Source: Bacteroides sp. 519
Lineage (GTDB): Bacteria; Bacteroidota; Bacteroidia; Bacteroidales; Bacteroidaceae
DNA length: 64,000 nucleotides
Assembly (NCBI RefSeq): GCF_010500955.1
Contig: NZ_QVMJ01000004.1
Span: 43,134 to 107,133 of the forward strand
Direction: 5' to 3'
Under the pieces are notes generated by a model. The model saw only the letters and a program-made list of their open reading frames with translations. It was not told the origin of the DNA and made no database searches. A program made the position numbers and the translations under genes. Positions 1-14,105 of this stretch are shown in pieces; position 1 is the first letter of the stretch; each line of letters opens with the position of its first letter.

Positions 1-3000
1 ATTGCGGAAAATACAAACGTATCCGTTATAAAGGCATTGTGTGCGACCGTTGTGGTGTGGAAGTTACCGAAAAGAAAGTCAGACGTGAACGTACAGGCCA
101 TATCCAATTGGTTGTACCTGTAGCTCATATCTGGTATTTCCGTTCACTACCCAATAAAATAGGTTATCTGTTAGGATTACCTACCAAGAAACTCGATTCA
201 ATTATATATTATGAGCGTTATGTTGTTATTCAGCCGGGTGTAAAGGCTGAGGACGGCGTATCTACTTATGATTTACTCTCGGAAGAAGAATACCTGGACA
301 TTCTGGATACGCTTCCAAGAGAAAACCAATACCTGGAAGATAGCGACCCCAATAAGTTTGTTGCTAAAATGGGTGCCGAAGCAATTTACGATTTGCTTTC
401 GCGCATTGACTTAGACACACTGTCGTACGACTTAAGAAACCGGGCTGGTAACGACTCTTCACAACAACGTAAAAACGAAGCTTTGAAACGTTTGCAGGTT
501 GTTGAATCGTTCCGTGCATCGCGTGGACGCAACAAACCCGAATGGATGATTGTACGTATTGTTCCGGTGATTCCACCCGAACTTCGTCCTTTGGTTCCAT
601 TGGATGGTGGCCGTTTCGCTACTTCGGATTTGAACGACCTTTATCGTCGTGTTATCATTCGTAACAACCGTTTGAAGAGACTTATCGAAATCAAAGCTCC
701 CGAAGTAATCTTACGTAACGAAAAACGTATGCTTCAGGAATCTGTTGACTCATTATTCGATAACTCACGTAAATCGAGCGCTGTTAAGACGGATGCTAAC
801 CGTCCGCTGAAATCACTGTCGGACAGCTTGAAAGGTAAACAAGGACGTTTCCGTCAGAACCTTTTGGGTAAACGTGTTGACTACTCGGCTCGTTCGGTTA
901 TCGTTGTAGGTCCTGAGTTAAAGATGCACGAATGCGGTATTCCTAAACTGATGGCTGCCGAACTTTACAAACCATTTATCATCCGTAAGTTGATTGAACG
1001 TGGTATTGTAAAAACAGTAAAATCGGCCAAGAAAATTGTTGACCGCAAAGAAGCTGTTATCTGGGATATCCTTGAACACGTAATGAAAGGTCATCCGGTA
1101 CTATTGAACCGTGCTCCGACTCTTCACCGTTTAGGTATTCAGGCATTCCAGCCAAAAATGATCGAAGGTAAAGCTATCCAGCTGCACCCACTGTCGTGTA
1201 CTGCGTTCAACGCCGACTTCGACGGTGACCAGATGGCGGTTCACTTGCCTTTGAGCAACGAAGCAATTCTCGAAGCACAGATGTTAATGCTGGCTTCACA
1301 CAATATTCTTAACCCTGCCAATGGTGCTCCTATTACTGTTCCTTCACAGGACATGGTGCTTGGTTTGTACTACATTACCAAGATTAGAAAAGGTGCCAAA
1401 GGCGAAGGTTTGACATTCTACGGACCAGAGGAAGCTATGATTGCTTACAACGAAGGTAAAGTAGATATTCATGCTCCGGTTAAAGTAATTGTTAAAGACC
1501 TTGATGAAGAAGGAAATATCGTTGATGTTATGCGCGAAACTTCTGTTGGACGTGTAATCGTAAACGAAATCGTTCCACCCGAAGCTGGTTACATCAACAC
1601 ACTGATATCTAAGAAATCTCTTCGCGATATCATTAGTGATGTTATCAAAACCTGCGGGGTAGCACGTACAGCCGACTTCCTTGATGGTATTAAAGACCTT
1701 GGTTACCAAATGGCCTTCAAAGGTGGTTTGTCGTTCAACCTTGGTGACATCATTATACCGAAAGAAAAAGAAATACTTGTTCAACGTGGTTACGACGAAG
1801 TAGAACAGGTTATCAATAACTATAACATGGGTTTCATTACCAATAATGAACGTTATAATCAGGTTATTGATATCTGGACACACGTAAACTCTGAATTATC
1901 TAACATCCTGATGAATACAATTTCTACAGATGACCAGGGATTCAATTCAGTGTATATGATGCTTGACTCAGGAGCCCGTGGTTCTAAAGAACAGATTCGT
2001 CAGTTGTCTGGTATGCGTGGTTTGATGGCTAAACCTCAGAAGGCTGGTGCCGAAGGTGGTCAGATCATTGAAAACCCGATCCTTTCGAACTTTAAAGAAG
2101 GTCTTTCTGTGTTAGAGTACTTTATCTCTACCCACGGTGCCCGTAAAGGTTTGGCGGATACGGCCTTGAAAACAGCCGACGCCGGTTATCTGACTCGTCG
2201 TCTTGTTGACGTATCGCACGACGTTATTATTAACGAAGAAGACTGTGGAACACTTCGCGGACTTATTGCCACCGACCTGAAGAACAACGACGAGATTGTT
2301 GCTACTATGTACGAGCGTATCCTTGGACGTGTATCGGTACACGATATTCTCCACCCAACAACTGCCGAACTTCTGGTTGCCGGTGGTGAAGAAATCACTG
2401 AAGACATTGCCAAGAAGATTGATCAATCTCCAATAGAAAGCGTTGAAATCCGTTCGGTATTGACTTGCGAATCTAAGAAAGGAGTTTGTGCTAAATGTTA
2501 CGGACGTAACCTTGCTACCAATAATATGGTTCAGAGAGGTGAAGCGGTTGGTGTAATTGCTGCACAATCTATCGGTGAGCCTGGTACACAGTTAACACTT
2601 CGTACATTCCATGCTGGGGGTACTGCTTCGAATATTGCTGCTAATGCAACTATTATAGCCAAAAACAACTCTCGTTTGGAATTCGACGAACTTCGTACAG
2701 TAGACACTATTGATAGCGAAACCGGCGAAACAGTAAAAGTAGTTGTAGGTCGTTTGGCCGAAGTACGTTTCATCGACATCAATACCGGAATTGTTCTTTC
2801 AACTCAAAATATTCCTTACGGTTCTAAACTGTATGTTTCGGACAATGAAACAGTGAAGAGTGGAACTACCATTGCAAAATGGGACCCATTTAACGCGGTT
2901 ATTATCACTGAAGCAACTGGTAAGATTGAGTTCGAAGGTGTGATTGAAAACGTAACATACAAAGTAGAATCGGACGAAACTACCGGTTTACGCGAAATCA

Positions 3001-4085
3001 TCATCATCGAATCGAAAGATAAGACCAAGCTTCCATCGGCTCACATCTTTGATGAAAACAAAGAATTGATCCGTACGTATAACTTACCTGTGGGTGGACA
3101 CGTTGTAATTGAAAACGGCCAAAGAGTGAAAGCCGGTGAAGTTATTGTGAAGATACCACGTGCTGTAGGTAAAGCGGGTGATATCACAGGGGGTCTTCCA
3201 CGTGTTACCGAGTTATTCGAAGCACGTAACCCATCGAACCCTGCTGTTGTATCCGAAATTGATGGTGAAGTTGCCATGGGCAAGATTAAACGCGGTAACC
3301 GCGAAATCATCGTTACATCTAAAACAGGTGAAGTGAAAAAGTACCTTGTTGCTCTTTCAAAACAGATCCTTGTTCAGGAAAACGACTATGTTCGCGCAGG
3401 TACTCCGCTATCGGATGGTGCTACAACTCCGGCCGATATCCTTGCCATTAAAGGACCTACTGCTGTACAGGAATATATCGTGAACGAAGTTCAGGACGTA
3501 TACCGTTTGCAAGGGGTGAAAATCAATGATAAGCACTTCGAAATCATCGTTCGTCAGATGATGCGCAAAGTTGAAATCGACGAGCCGGGAGATACCCGTT
3601 TCCTTGAACAACAGATTGTTGACAAACTCGACTTTATGGAAGAGAATGATCGCATCTGGGGCAAGAAAGTTGTTATCGACGGTGGTGATTCGCAAACCAT
3701 GATTCCCGGACAGATTGTTACTGCCCGTAAGCTGAGAGATGAAAACAGTATGCTGAAACGTCGCGACATGAAAACTGTTGAAGTACGTGATGCTGTTCCT
3801 GCAACATCAACTCAGATACTTCAAGGTATTACACGTGCTGCATTGCAAACTCAGAGCTTTATGTCGGCTGCTTCCTTCCAGGAAACAACCAAGGTACTGA
3901 ACGAAGCTGCAATCAACGGTAAGGTAGACCGTCTGGAAGGTATGAAGGAAAACGTAATCTGCGGACACCTGATTCCTGCCGGTACCGGACAGCGCGAATT
4001 CGAAAAGATTATTGTTGGTTCTAAAGAAGAATATGATCGTATTCTGGCCAACAAGAAAACTGTTCTGGATTATAACGAAGTATAA
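1..4085 (+). CDS. rpoC: RNA polymerase beta' subunit, 5'-truncated by window edge
   Basis: Largest catalytic subunit of RNA polymerase. The reading frame is open from base 3, so this is the 3' part of the gene; by comparison with E. coli roughly the first 70 residues are missing. The first in-frame GTG (base 39) is an internal valine, not a start. Visible landmarks: the rest of the N-terminal zinc ribbon (CGKYKR, then CDRCGVEV), the active-site motif NADFDGDQM that holds the catalytic magnesium (1209-1235), the conserved segment [14 protein letters not shown] before the trigger region, and the second zinc site ([15 protein letters not shown]). The end at 4085 is followed at once by a strong hairpin terminator. 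rpoC normally follows rpoB, which would lie off the left edge. Family assignment is essentially certain. Confidence 0.98.
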   Translation, partial: CGKYKRIRYKGIVCDRCGVEVTEKKVRRERTGHIQLVVPVAHIWYFRSLPNKIGYLLGLPTKKLDSIIYYERYVVIQPGVKAEDGVSTYDLLSEEEYLDILDTLPRENQYLEDSDPNKFVAKMGAEAIYDLLSRIDLDTLSYDLRNRAGNDSSQQRKNEALKRLQVVESFRASRGRNKPEWMIVRIVPVIPPELRPLVPLDGGRFATSDLNDLYRRVIIRNNRLKRLIEIKAPEVILRNEKRMLQESVDSLFDNSRKSSAVKTDANRPLKSLSDSLKGKQGRFRQNLLGKRVDYSARSVIVVGPELKMHECGIPKLMAAELYKPFIIRKLIERGIVKTVKSAKKIVDRKEAVIWDILEHVMKGHPVLLNRAPTLHRLGIQAFQPKMIEGKAIQLHPLSCTAFNADFDGDQMAVHLPLSNEAILEAQMLMLASHNILNPANGAPITVPSQDMVLGLYYITKIRKGAKGEGLTFYGPEEAMIAYNEGKVDIHAPVKVIVKDLDEEGNIVDVMRETSVGRVIVNEIVPPEAGYINTLISKKSLRDIISDVIKTCGVARTADFLDGIKDLGYQMAFKGGLSFNLGDIIIPKEKEILVQRGYDEVEQVINNYNMGFITNNERYNQVIDIWTHVNSELSNILMNTISTDDQGFNSVYMMLDSGARGSKEQIRQLSGMRGLMAKPQKAGAEGGQIIENPILSNFKEGLSVLEYFISTHGARKGLADTALKTADAGYLTRRLVDVSHDVIINEEDCGTLRGLIATDLKNNDEIVATMYERILGRVSVHDILHPTTAELLVAGGEEITEDIAKKIDQSPIESVEIRSVLTCESKKGVCAKCYGRNLATNNMVQRGEAVGVIAAQSIGEPGTQLTLRTFHAGGTASNIAANATIIAKNNSRLEFDELRTVDTIDSETGETVKVVVGRLAEVRFIDINTGIVLSTQNIPYGSKLYVSDNETVKSGTTIAKWDPFNAVIITEATGKIEFEGVIENVTYKVESDETTGLREIIIIESKDKTKLPSAHIFDENKELIRTYNLPVGGHVVIENGQRVKAGEVIVKIPRAVGKAGDITGGLPRVTELFEARNPSNPAVVSEIDGEVAMGKIKRGNREIIVTSKTGEVKKYLVALSKQILVQENDYVRAGTPLSDGATTPADILAIKGPTAVQEYIVNEVQDVYRLQGVKINDKHFEIIVRQMMRKVEIDEPGDTRFLEQQIVDKLDFMEENDRIWGKKVVIDGGDSQTMIPGQIVTARKLRDENSMLKRRDMKTVEVRDAVPATSTQILQGITRAALQTQSFMSAASFQETTKVLNEAAINGKVDRLEGMKENVICGHLIPAGTGQREFEKIIVGSKEEYDRILANKKTVLDYNEV

Positions 4086-4104
4086 TTTGTTATTCAAAAT
4101 ATGT

Positions 4105-4141
4105 AAAAGGGAGGCAACTGTTAGCGGTTGCCTCCCTTTTT
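4105..4141. terminator. Bidirectional hairpin terminator between rpoC and the GH97 gene
   Basis: A perfect 14-bp stem (4105-4118 with 4127-4140) has an 8-nt loop, A-rich on one side and T-rich on the other. It lies between two convergent genes, so it can end rpoC on the plus strand and the glucosidase operon on the minus strand. Confidence 0.9.
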
Positions 4142-4176
4142 GTTGATATAAATAAAGCTAGACGAATACCCCTGTA

Positions 4177-8771
<4,595 letters not shown>

Positions 8772-8807
8772 AATTAGTATATGTAGTTATTCATAATTGT
8801 ATCTTCC

Positions 8808-8895
8808 CTTAGATACTTTTGTATCTTACTGGTGATACTTTTGTATCTTACCTAAGATACTTTTGTGTCTTGCCTAAGATACTTTTGTACCACCG
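8808..8895. repeat. Array of four 22-bp units with dyad GATACTTTTGTATC
   Basis: Four consecutive units start at 8808, 8830, 8852 and 8874 at exactly 22-bp spacing. Each holds the dyad core GATACTTTTGT(A/G)(T/C)C or a decayed version. A partial unit precedes them (ATTGTATCTTCC, 8796-8807), and the last unit runs into a separate palindrome, GTACCAC-CGGC-GTGGTAC (8887-8904). Each unit carries TACTTTTG on the plus strand, a match to the Bacteroidales -7 box. Function unknown. Confidence 0.9.
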
Positions 8896-8992
8896 GCGTG
8901 GTACTTTTTTCTCAAGGGCAAAAAAACGTTGGTACTGTAATGGATTGATTTTCAAGCTAAAGGGATTTTCACCACAGACACAGAGGATTAAA

Positions 8993-9165
8993 TTGCGATG
9001 CCGCAGGGAATTCCCCGCCCTTGAGGGGCGGGGTGGCCTTTAGGCCGGGGCGGGGAGTGAAAACATACCGCATGGAAATTCGGCTGCGCAATCTTTGCGT
9101 CCCCCCTCTCCGCCCTAAAGGGCACCTCTCCCCTCTAGGGAGAGGAATTCCATGCGGCATCGCAC
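8993..9165. repeat. Palindromic intergenic element with 22-bp inverted ends
   Basis: The ends 8993-9014 and 9144-9165 are inverted copies with two mismatches (TTGCGATGCCGC... against ...GCGGCATCGCA). Inside are GC-rich hairpins, for example CCCCGCCC-TTGA-GGGGCGGGG near 9013-9032. It has no coding potential of note and looks like a REP- or MITE-type dispersed element in the 493-bp gap between GH66 and GH31. The short ORFs that cross it are repeat artefacts. Confidence 0.75.
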
Positions 9166-9262
9166 TACTTTACTCACTTTACCTCCTCTACCTTCTACCT
9201 CACTCTACCTCACTTTACCTCCTCTACCTCACTCCTCACTTTACCTCCTTCCATTCTTGAAT
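9166..9262 (-). repeat. Purine-rich degenerate repeat (GGAGGTAAAGTGAGG-like) after the GH66 gene
   Basis: On the minus strand this tract is a run of GGAGGTAAA, GTGAGG and GTAGAGG words starting 2 nt after the GH66 stop codon. Its first 18 bases (ATTCAAGAATGGAAGGAG) recur downstream of tyrS at 40576-40593, so it belongs to a dispersed family found at 3' ends of genes. Confidence 0.7.
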
Positions 9263-9264
9263 AG

Positions 9265-11019
9265 TTATTCCAGAACAATCATGCCCCAATACTTAAGCGA
9301 AGGAAGCATTATTACCACTTCGCCGGCTGTTTGATTGAATTCCAGTTTGCGAGCCACACCCCCATTTACATCAGGCGAAGCAAACCATATATTGGAAACT
9401 GTTTTATCTGTTTTTACCTTTATCTCCACATCCTGTACTTCAATTGGTTCGTTCTGTGTTCCGTTGGTATCCCTCCACTCCAAAGAGTTTGCATTTGTAA
9501 AATTAATTAAATGTATTACCTCTCTATCTGTAAACTTTTTAGCTACTACTGCTACATTTCCCTGCGAAGCAGGCCAGTTTTGAAAGGCTAACTTTCCATT
9601 AGCAGATTGTACATTGGCATTAATAAATTCTCCTCCATCGCGCAACAGATTCTGGTAAGCTACAAGGAAATCATAATAATGCATCAATGCTTTCCGGGTT
9701 TCGGTTTTCATCTGTAAGTTGGAATTAGGAAAATATTCGTTTGCCAGATAGTGTTCGCCCAACTCCAGATGAGCACCTCCAAACGAAAAAATCACAGCGT
9801 TGGCCAACAGTACACCCGGTGTATTTACAAAGCCTGTATTACCAGACCGTGCATAGTTCATGTAAGCTGCCAAAACAGTTTGCTTGGTGTTTTGGCTGTA
9901 ATTCTTGTTATCTGTAATAACCTGAGCCAGTTGTTGAAATGTTTTAGATTCATCCCATACTTCGGTGTACAGGAAGTCAACATCGGCACCGGCAATATTT
10001 TTTTGCTGTCCGTATTGCGAAACAGCATTCATTACCAGCCGTTTATCCGGATTTGCCTGCTTCATTGCAGCAATGAACGAACCATATACTTCATCCAGTT
10101 TAACCGGTTCGCCATTATAATCGTAAAGCGTTCCACGATTGCCTAATTGGTCAATGTGGTATCCATCGAAATTGAATACCTTATACACATCATTGTGTCT
10201 GCCTGCCAGGTAGTTTTGCCATTCTGTATTAGCCGGGTTAGTAAGGTAGATGCTACTACGGAAAGGAGCATCGAGGTGATGGTTGTCTTTTTCGGAGTGG
10301 TTAGGATCACGGAACAAATACCATTCTTCTCTTACGCCATCGGCCGCGGCATTATTTAAAGCACCGAAAGCCAGATTGTAGAACATGGTTTTCATTCCCC
10401 GGTTATGGGCTGCATCAATATATCCTTTTATGGTAGAAAAATAGTTGGTACGACCAATTAAATCGGGCCAGGAAGCCAACGGATTATCTGCTGTTCCTGC
10501 TAGCGGACGCTGATGATCGTGCATCCAATCGTAAAACTGGATGCCATTGATATGGTAACGGTTAAGTGTTTCAATGTTCTTTTCAATCTGATTAACGGGA
10601 ATATCGCCGTAGGAAGACAGGAATCCGTAACGTGGGAACTTTTTCCAGTCGGCCGAAACATCAATAGCAATGGTTTGATGTATGTTTTCTTTTCCGTCAA
10701 CAACTTCATAGATATCTGCCAGATATCCTTTATAATCATCTGCCGGAGGAGTCCAACTCCATGTAGCCGAAGTAAGGATTTCTTCCGAGATAAGTTTTCC
10801 CAAATGCGAATAGCGTACTTTCCAGTTGCCTGATGGTTTTTCTTTTAGTTCGAAGTACACTGTTTCACCAGGCTTGTAACAAGCCTTATCTGTGGTAAGG
10901 TTTACGTTTAAATAGGTGTCGCCGTAAATAACGGGGTTGTTATCCGTATCGTAGTAATCTTCACAGCTTCCGGTGATTAATGCCAGACAAAGGAGGATTG
11001 GTATATAAATTTTCTTCAT
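9265..11019 (-). CDS. GH66 family endo-dextranase lipoprotein
   Basis: Predicted surface endo-dextranase cutting alpha-1,6-glucosidic bonds. I start it at 11019 (584 residues), because the sequence then begins with a lipoprotein signal ending in LITGSC; the longer ORF from 11061 adds 14 residues before the signal. After the cysteine comes EDYYDTD, an acidic stretch of the kind that sends Bacteroidota lipoproteins to the cell surface. A beta-sandwich precedes the barrel. The nucleophile Asp is in FDGYHIDQLG and the acid/base Glu in FLYTEVWD, both at GH66 positions. A C-terminal beta-domain follows. This enzyme is the main reason to assign the locus to dextran. It could have some cycloisomaltooligosaccharide-forming activity, but no inserted CBM35 is evident at this length. 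Confidence 0.93.
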   Translation of the reverse strand: MKKIYIPILLCLALITGSCEDYYDTDNNPVIYGDTYLNVNLTTDKACYKPGETVYFELKEKPSGNWKVRYSHLGKLISEEILTSATWSWTPPADDYKGYLADIYEVVDGKENIHQTIAIDVSADWKKFPRYGFLSSYGDIPVNQIEKNIETLNRYHINGIQFYDWMHDHQRPLAGTADNPLASWPDLIGRTNYFSTIKGYIDAAHNRGMKTMFYNLAFGALNNAAADGVREEWYLFRDPNHSEKDNHHLDAPFRSSIYLTNPANTEWQNYLAGRHNDVYKVFNFDGYHIDQLGNRGTLYDYNGEPVKLDEVYGSFIAAMKQANPDKRLVMNAVSQYGQQKNIAGADVDFLYTEVWDESKTFQQLAQVITDNKNYSQNTKQTVLAAYMNYARSGNTGFVNTPGVLLANAVIFSFGGAHLELGEHYLANEYFPNSNLQMKTETRKALMHYYDFLVAYQNLLRDGGEFINANVQSANGKLAFQNWPASQGNVAVVAKKFTDREVIHLINFTNANSLEWRDTNGTQNEPIEVQDVEIKVKTDKTVSNIWFASPDVNGGVARKLEFNQTAGEVVIMLPSLKYWGMIVLE

Positions 11020-11056
11020 TTTAAGAATGCTATTAAGTTTTGTGTCCAAAAAGCTT

Positions 11057-11129
11057 GTCATCTCGAACGTAGTGAGAGATCTCCCGGGCTACGGTAGCCC
11101 ACGAGATCCTTCGCTTCGCTCTGGATGAC
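11057..11129. repeat. 73-bp imperfect palindrome inside the glucan operon
   Basis: The ends GTCATC...GATGAC and inner arms GAGATCTCCCGGGCTA and TAGCCCACGAGATC form a long imperfect hairpin in the 124-bp gap between the SusE-like stop and the chosen GH66 start. It resembles dispersed palindromes of other Bacteroidota genomes. It would lie in the polycistronic mRNA and could affect processing or stability. Confidence 0.8.
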
Positions 11130-11143
11130 TTAACGGACATCTG

Positions 11144-12589
11144 TTACTGTTTCTTTATCTTCACTGTTTCTTTCAACTGATTCAGTTCAATGGTATACGT
11201 ACCCGCTTCACTGATTCGCCATTTATAATCCACTCCGGCTCCGGGATAGTTGTAAATCATTTGCTCTGTTTCACCGGTAGGTGTTTTGTCGGCTTCGCTG
11301 GCAATGAACCATGCACCGTTCCAATCGTCTTGTTTATCCAGTGTAAATTTAAGCTCACCGCTGTTCAGGTTTCCGGTCCAGGTAAAGATGTACGGATCAC
11401 TTCCGGCTTTCATGGGTGTTGCGTTACCAATATCCCAGCCACTAGGGGTAGCATCACCAACCAGATAAATCATGGTGTAAGGAGTAAAAGGAACAATATC
11501 TATCTTCTTGTCGCGGGTATCAAGTTTAATTTTATATGCACCGCCGGTAATGTTCCATTTGTAATCCGGATCGCCTGCCCATTTATCAACATCCAGTTTA
11601 GTTCCTTCTGTTTGCTGGTCATTGGTAGGACGGAAGAACACGGCATCCCAGCTTCCGGCTACCGTACCTATTTTAAATTCTCCCCCTGCTGATAAGTCAT
11701 CGTTGTAGTGGAAAACAAACGGGTCAAGCGGATTCACTGTCATGGGTTGGAACGACCATCCGGTAGGATTGCCCACAAACCAAAGTTCTGTAAACTCGGG
11801 TCCTTCACCTCTGGTGATGCTGATAGCCATGGAAATCAGGTTCACACGAATAGTATAGGTTCCTCCTTCTGTGATAACAAACTTATCGTCAGGAGCATCG
11901 TCCGACTCGCGAAGAACCAACTTGGTATCATTTTCGCCTTTGTTGTACGATGGCATGAATTCTCCCAGCGTAGTAATGAATTTAAATTCTCCGGCAGAGA
12001 GCGGCCCTGTCCACGAGAAAGCTTTGGGTGTATTGGTTACAGGTTTCAACTCTGTAGCTTCGCCGGCATTCCATCCGTTGGGGGTGGCATCTCCAATAAG
12101 ATACAAGTTTTTTGTAATGGGTTTATGTGTTTTTACACCTAGTGTTTGCACCGGAGAAATTTGTTGTTCGATAGCATTTGATGCTACGTTAGCAATCACC
12201 CGGTATTGAAAAGTAGCCTCGGCAGCAGCAGTAATGCCAAACTTTTCAATCAGTAAATCATTCAGTTCTTCGTTTTTGTATGACTTCTCGAAGTTGTTAC
12301 GACCCATTTCTACGGTTATTCCGTTCTCGAAAGTACCGTCCTGCTTATCCAGTTGGAAAGTATAATCAATAGCAAGCCCGGTTCCATAGTTCGTTCCTGA
12401 TGTCCAGGTAAATTTTACTGCTTCGGCAGAGGGGTTCAATGCATCCAGTTCAATCGTTTCTTTTGAAGCGATCACCTCCAACGGTGCTTCGCCTTTGTTA
12501 TATTCGGTATTGTTTTCGTCTGTGCACGACCAACCCACAAGCAGAAGTGCTAACAGCGACAATATTTTATATGGTTTCATGAGTTTCAT
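11144..12589 (-). CDS. SusE/SusF-like surface glycan-binding lipoprotein
   Basis: Predicted outer-membrane lipoprotein of 481 residues that holds glucan at the surface. The signal ends in LVGWSC, followed by TDEN (acidic, surface type). A start three codons later (12580) is equally possible. The order is an N-terminal SusE-type Ig-like domain (about 20-150), then three similar binding modules, each starting with a V/IG.(A)TP.GW motif: LIGDATPNGWNAGEAT, FVGNPTGWSFQPM and LVGDATPSGWDIGNAT. Each module has a conserved Trp and a GEFKF or GELKF strand. The middle one is the most diverged. Starch SusE has two such modules and SusF three. The gene lies 10 bp after SusD and before the GH66 gene. Confidence 0.88.
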   Translation of the reverse strand: MKLMKPYKILSLLALLLVGWSCTDENNTEYNKGEAPLEVIASKETIELDALNPSAEAVKFTWTSGTNYGTGLAIDYTFQLDKQDGTFENGITVEMGRNNFEKSYKNEELNDLLIEKFGITAAAEATFQYRVIANVASNAIEQQISPVQTLGVKTHKPITKNLYLIGDATPNGWNAGEATELKPVTNTPKAFSWTGPLSAGEFKFITTLGEFMPSYNKGENDTKLVLRESDDAPDDKFVITEGGTYTIRVNLISMAISITRGEGPEFTELWFVGNPTGWSFQPMTVNPLDPFVFHYNDDLSAGGEFKIGTVAGSWDAVFFRPTNDQQTEGTKLDVDKWAGDPDYKWNITGGAYKIKLDTRDKKIDIVPFTPYTMIYLVGDATPSGWDIGNATPMKAGSDPYIFTWTGNLNSGELKFTLDKQDDWNGAWFIASEADKTPTGETEQMIYNYPGAGVDYKWRISEAGTYTIELNQLKETVKIKKQ

Positions 12590-12599
12590 GTTTTAAGTA

Positions 12600-14087
12600 T
12601 TAATATCCGGTATTTTGTTTCAGGTTTGGATTTGTATCAATCTCTTTTTGAGGGATAGGGAACAACAGGTGCTTAGACGAAGCATTGATTTTACCAATAC
12701 TATGCAAAAAGTCGAGTGCATACTGCCCGTTCTCCCAGCGGATCATATCAAACCAACGGTGCCCCTCGAAGGCTAGTTCCATACGGCGTTCCTGTCTGAT
12801 CTTTTCGCGCATTTCGTCTTGTGTAAGCTCTTCCACATCGTTACGATTGGTCAATCCGGCTCTGCGGCGTACCTGATAGAGTGGTTCTTCGGCATCAGTA
12901 GTGCGGTCGAGTTCGTTCAAGGCCTCGGCTTTCATAAGCAATACATCGGCATAACGCAACACGATGATGCTGGCAGAGTTAGTGTTATAATCGGGCGATA
13001 CCGACAATGGAACCAGGAATTTCCGAACATTGTATCCGGTGTTAGACATGTTTGATTTATAAGTGTTTCCATCAAATGGCGGACAGCCTTCGTACAATAT
13101 GGTTTTATCTTTACGTAAATCTCCCTCTTCATACTGATTTACAAACTCCTGTGTAGGTTGGTTCCATCCGTAAGCACCTCCTACCCATCCCGAGTTTCGT
13201 GGACCCATGTAAGTGCTTAACCAATTGGCCTGATTCTCATCGTCCCAGAAACCGGCTTTGGTAAGTCCGTAATATTGAACTTCGAACAAAGACTCTGCTG
13301 TATTCTTATTTCTGTCTTCTCCACCAAAACAATCGCTATAATCCGGGTTAAGGGTATAGCCAAGACTCTCTACCAGGTTACACATTTCAAGGCTTTCGGC
13401 ATACATACCCAAGGTGAGATAGACTTTGGCCAACATGCCGGCAGCGGCTCCTTTAGAAGCCCGGCCAATATCACTACCTGAATATTCCTCGCGTACAGGA
13501 AGCAAATCGATCGCATCTTTCAAATCGGGTATAATTACTTCGTTGTATATTGTTGTTCTATCTGTGCGAACAGGCTTCAGGTTATCTCCCGGCTTGGGTG
13601 TAGATGTTGTCATTGGTACATCGCCAAAGAGTTGTACCAAAATAAAATAATAGTGTGCCCGAAGAAATTTAGCTTCGCCGATACAACGACTTTTCAGTTT
13701 TTCATCAATATCCATGGAAGGGATATTTTCCAATACAGTATTGCAGTAAAGGATTCCCGGGTTTGGTCCCCTCCAAATGTCAAGAGCCGAGGCATTGTCA
13801 GTAGCAGTAACAAAGTTGGCAAGGTCTACCGTTTCAATACCGTCGGTACCACCTCCGGCTCCTACTTCGCTGTTGCCTGCCACTATATCCAGTGTCCAGA
13901 TACGCATATTGTATAACTTAGGTCGTTGAAGCGGCTGATAGGCTCCATTAACCAAAGCTATGGCCGATTCTTTATCGCTTAGCACTTCCGCACTGGGGTC
14001 TTCGTACGGATCTTTATCTAAAAAGTCGGAACAGGAAACAGTGAATGCCGACAGTGCAAGTAAGCTTGCATAGAATATTTTCTTCAT
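12600..14087 (-). CDS. SusD-family nutrient-binding lipoprotein
   Basis: Predicted surface lipoprotein that forms the lid of the SusC channel and binds glucan. It has 495 residues, a signal ending FTVSC followed by SDFLDKDP, the usual SusD start. TPR-like helices and the C-terminal SusD signature region are visible (GHRWFDMIRW, then LFPIPQKEIDTNPNLKQNTGY at the C-terminus). It lies 18 bp after susC and 10 bp before the SusE-like gene, so the order C-D-E is kept as in other Bacteroides glucan loci. The ligand (alpha-1,6-glucan) is inferred from the GH66 neighbour, not from the SusD sequence. Confidence 0.95.
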   Translation of the reverse strand: MKKIFYASLLALSAFTVSCSDFLDKDPYEDPSAEVLSDKESAIALVNGAYQPLQRPKLYNMRIWTLDIVAGNSEVGAGGGTDGIETVDLANFVTATDNASALDIWRGPNPGILYCNTVLENIPSMDIDEKLKSRCIGEAKFLRAHYYFILVQLFGDVPMTTSTPKPGDNLKPVRTDRTTIYNEVIIPDLKDAIDLLPVREEYSGSDIGRASKGAAAGMLAKVYLTLGMYAESLEMCNLVESLGYTLNPDYSDCFGGEDRNKNTAESLFEVQYYGLTKAGFWDDENQANWLSTYMGPRNSGWVGGAYGWNQPTQEFVNQYEEGDLRKDKTILYEGCPPFDGNTYKSNMSNTGYNVRKFLVPLSVSPDYNTNSASIIVLRYADVLLMKAEALNELDRTTDAEEPLYQVRRRAGLTNRNDVEELTQDEMREKIRQERRMELAFEGHRWFDMIRWENGQYALDFLHSIGKINASSKHLLFPIPQKEIDTNPNLKQNTGY

Positions 14088-14105
14088 GGTTTTGCTTTTT
14101 TTGAA

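Noticed and set aside
39..41. GTG at 39 as the start of rpoC
   Set aside because: The frame is open to the window edge and encodes conserved zinc-ribbon residues upstream of it.
1344..1883. Long ORFs opposite rpoC (also 2112-2567 and others)
   Set aside because: They are antisense shadows of a strongly conserved gene, with no recognisable protein features.
8808..8904. CRISPR array
   Set aside because: Units are only 22 bp, nearly identical along their full length, and there are no unique spacers of about 30 bp or cas genes. The same holds for 49852-49939.
8819..9260. Short ORFs in the repeat block after the GH66 gene
   Set aside because: Their sequence is composed of tandem and inverted repeats; no start signal or known protein.
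11020..11061. Upstream start for the GH66 gene
   Set aside because: The extra 14 residues precede a complete lipoprotein signal peptide and overlap the palindrome.
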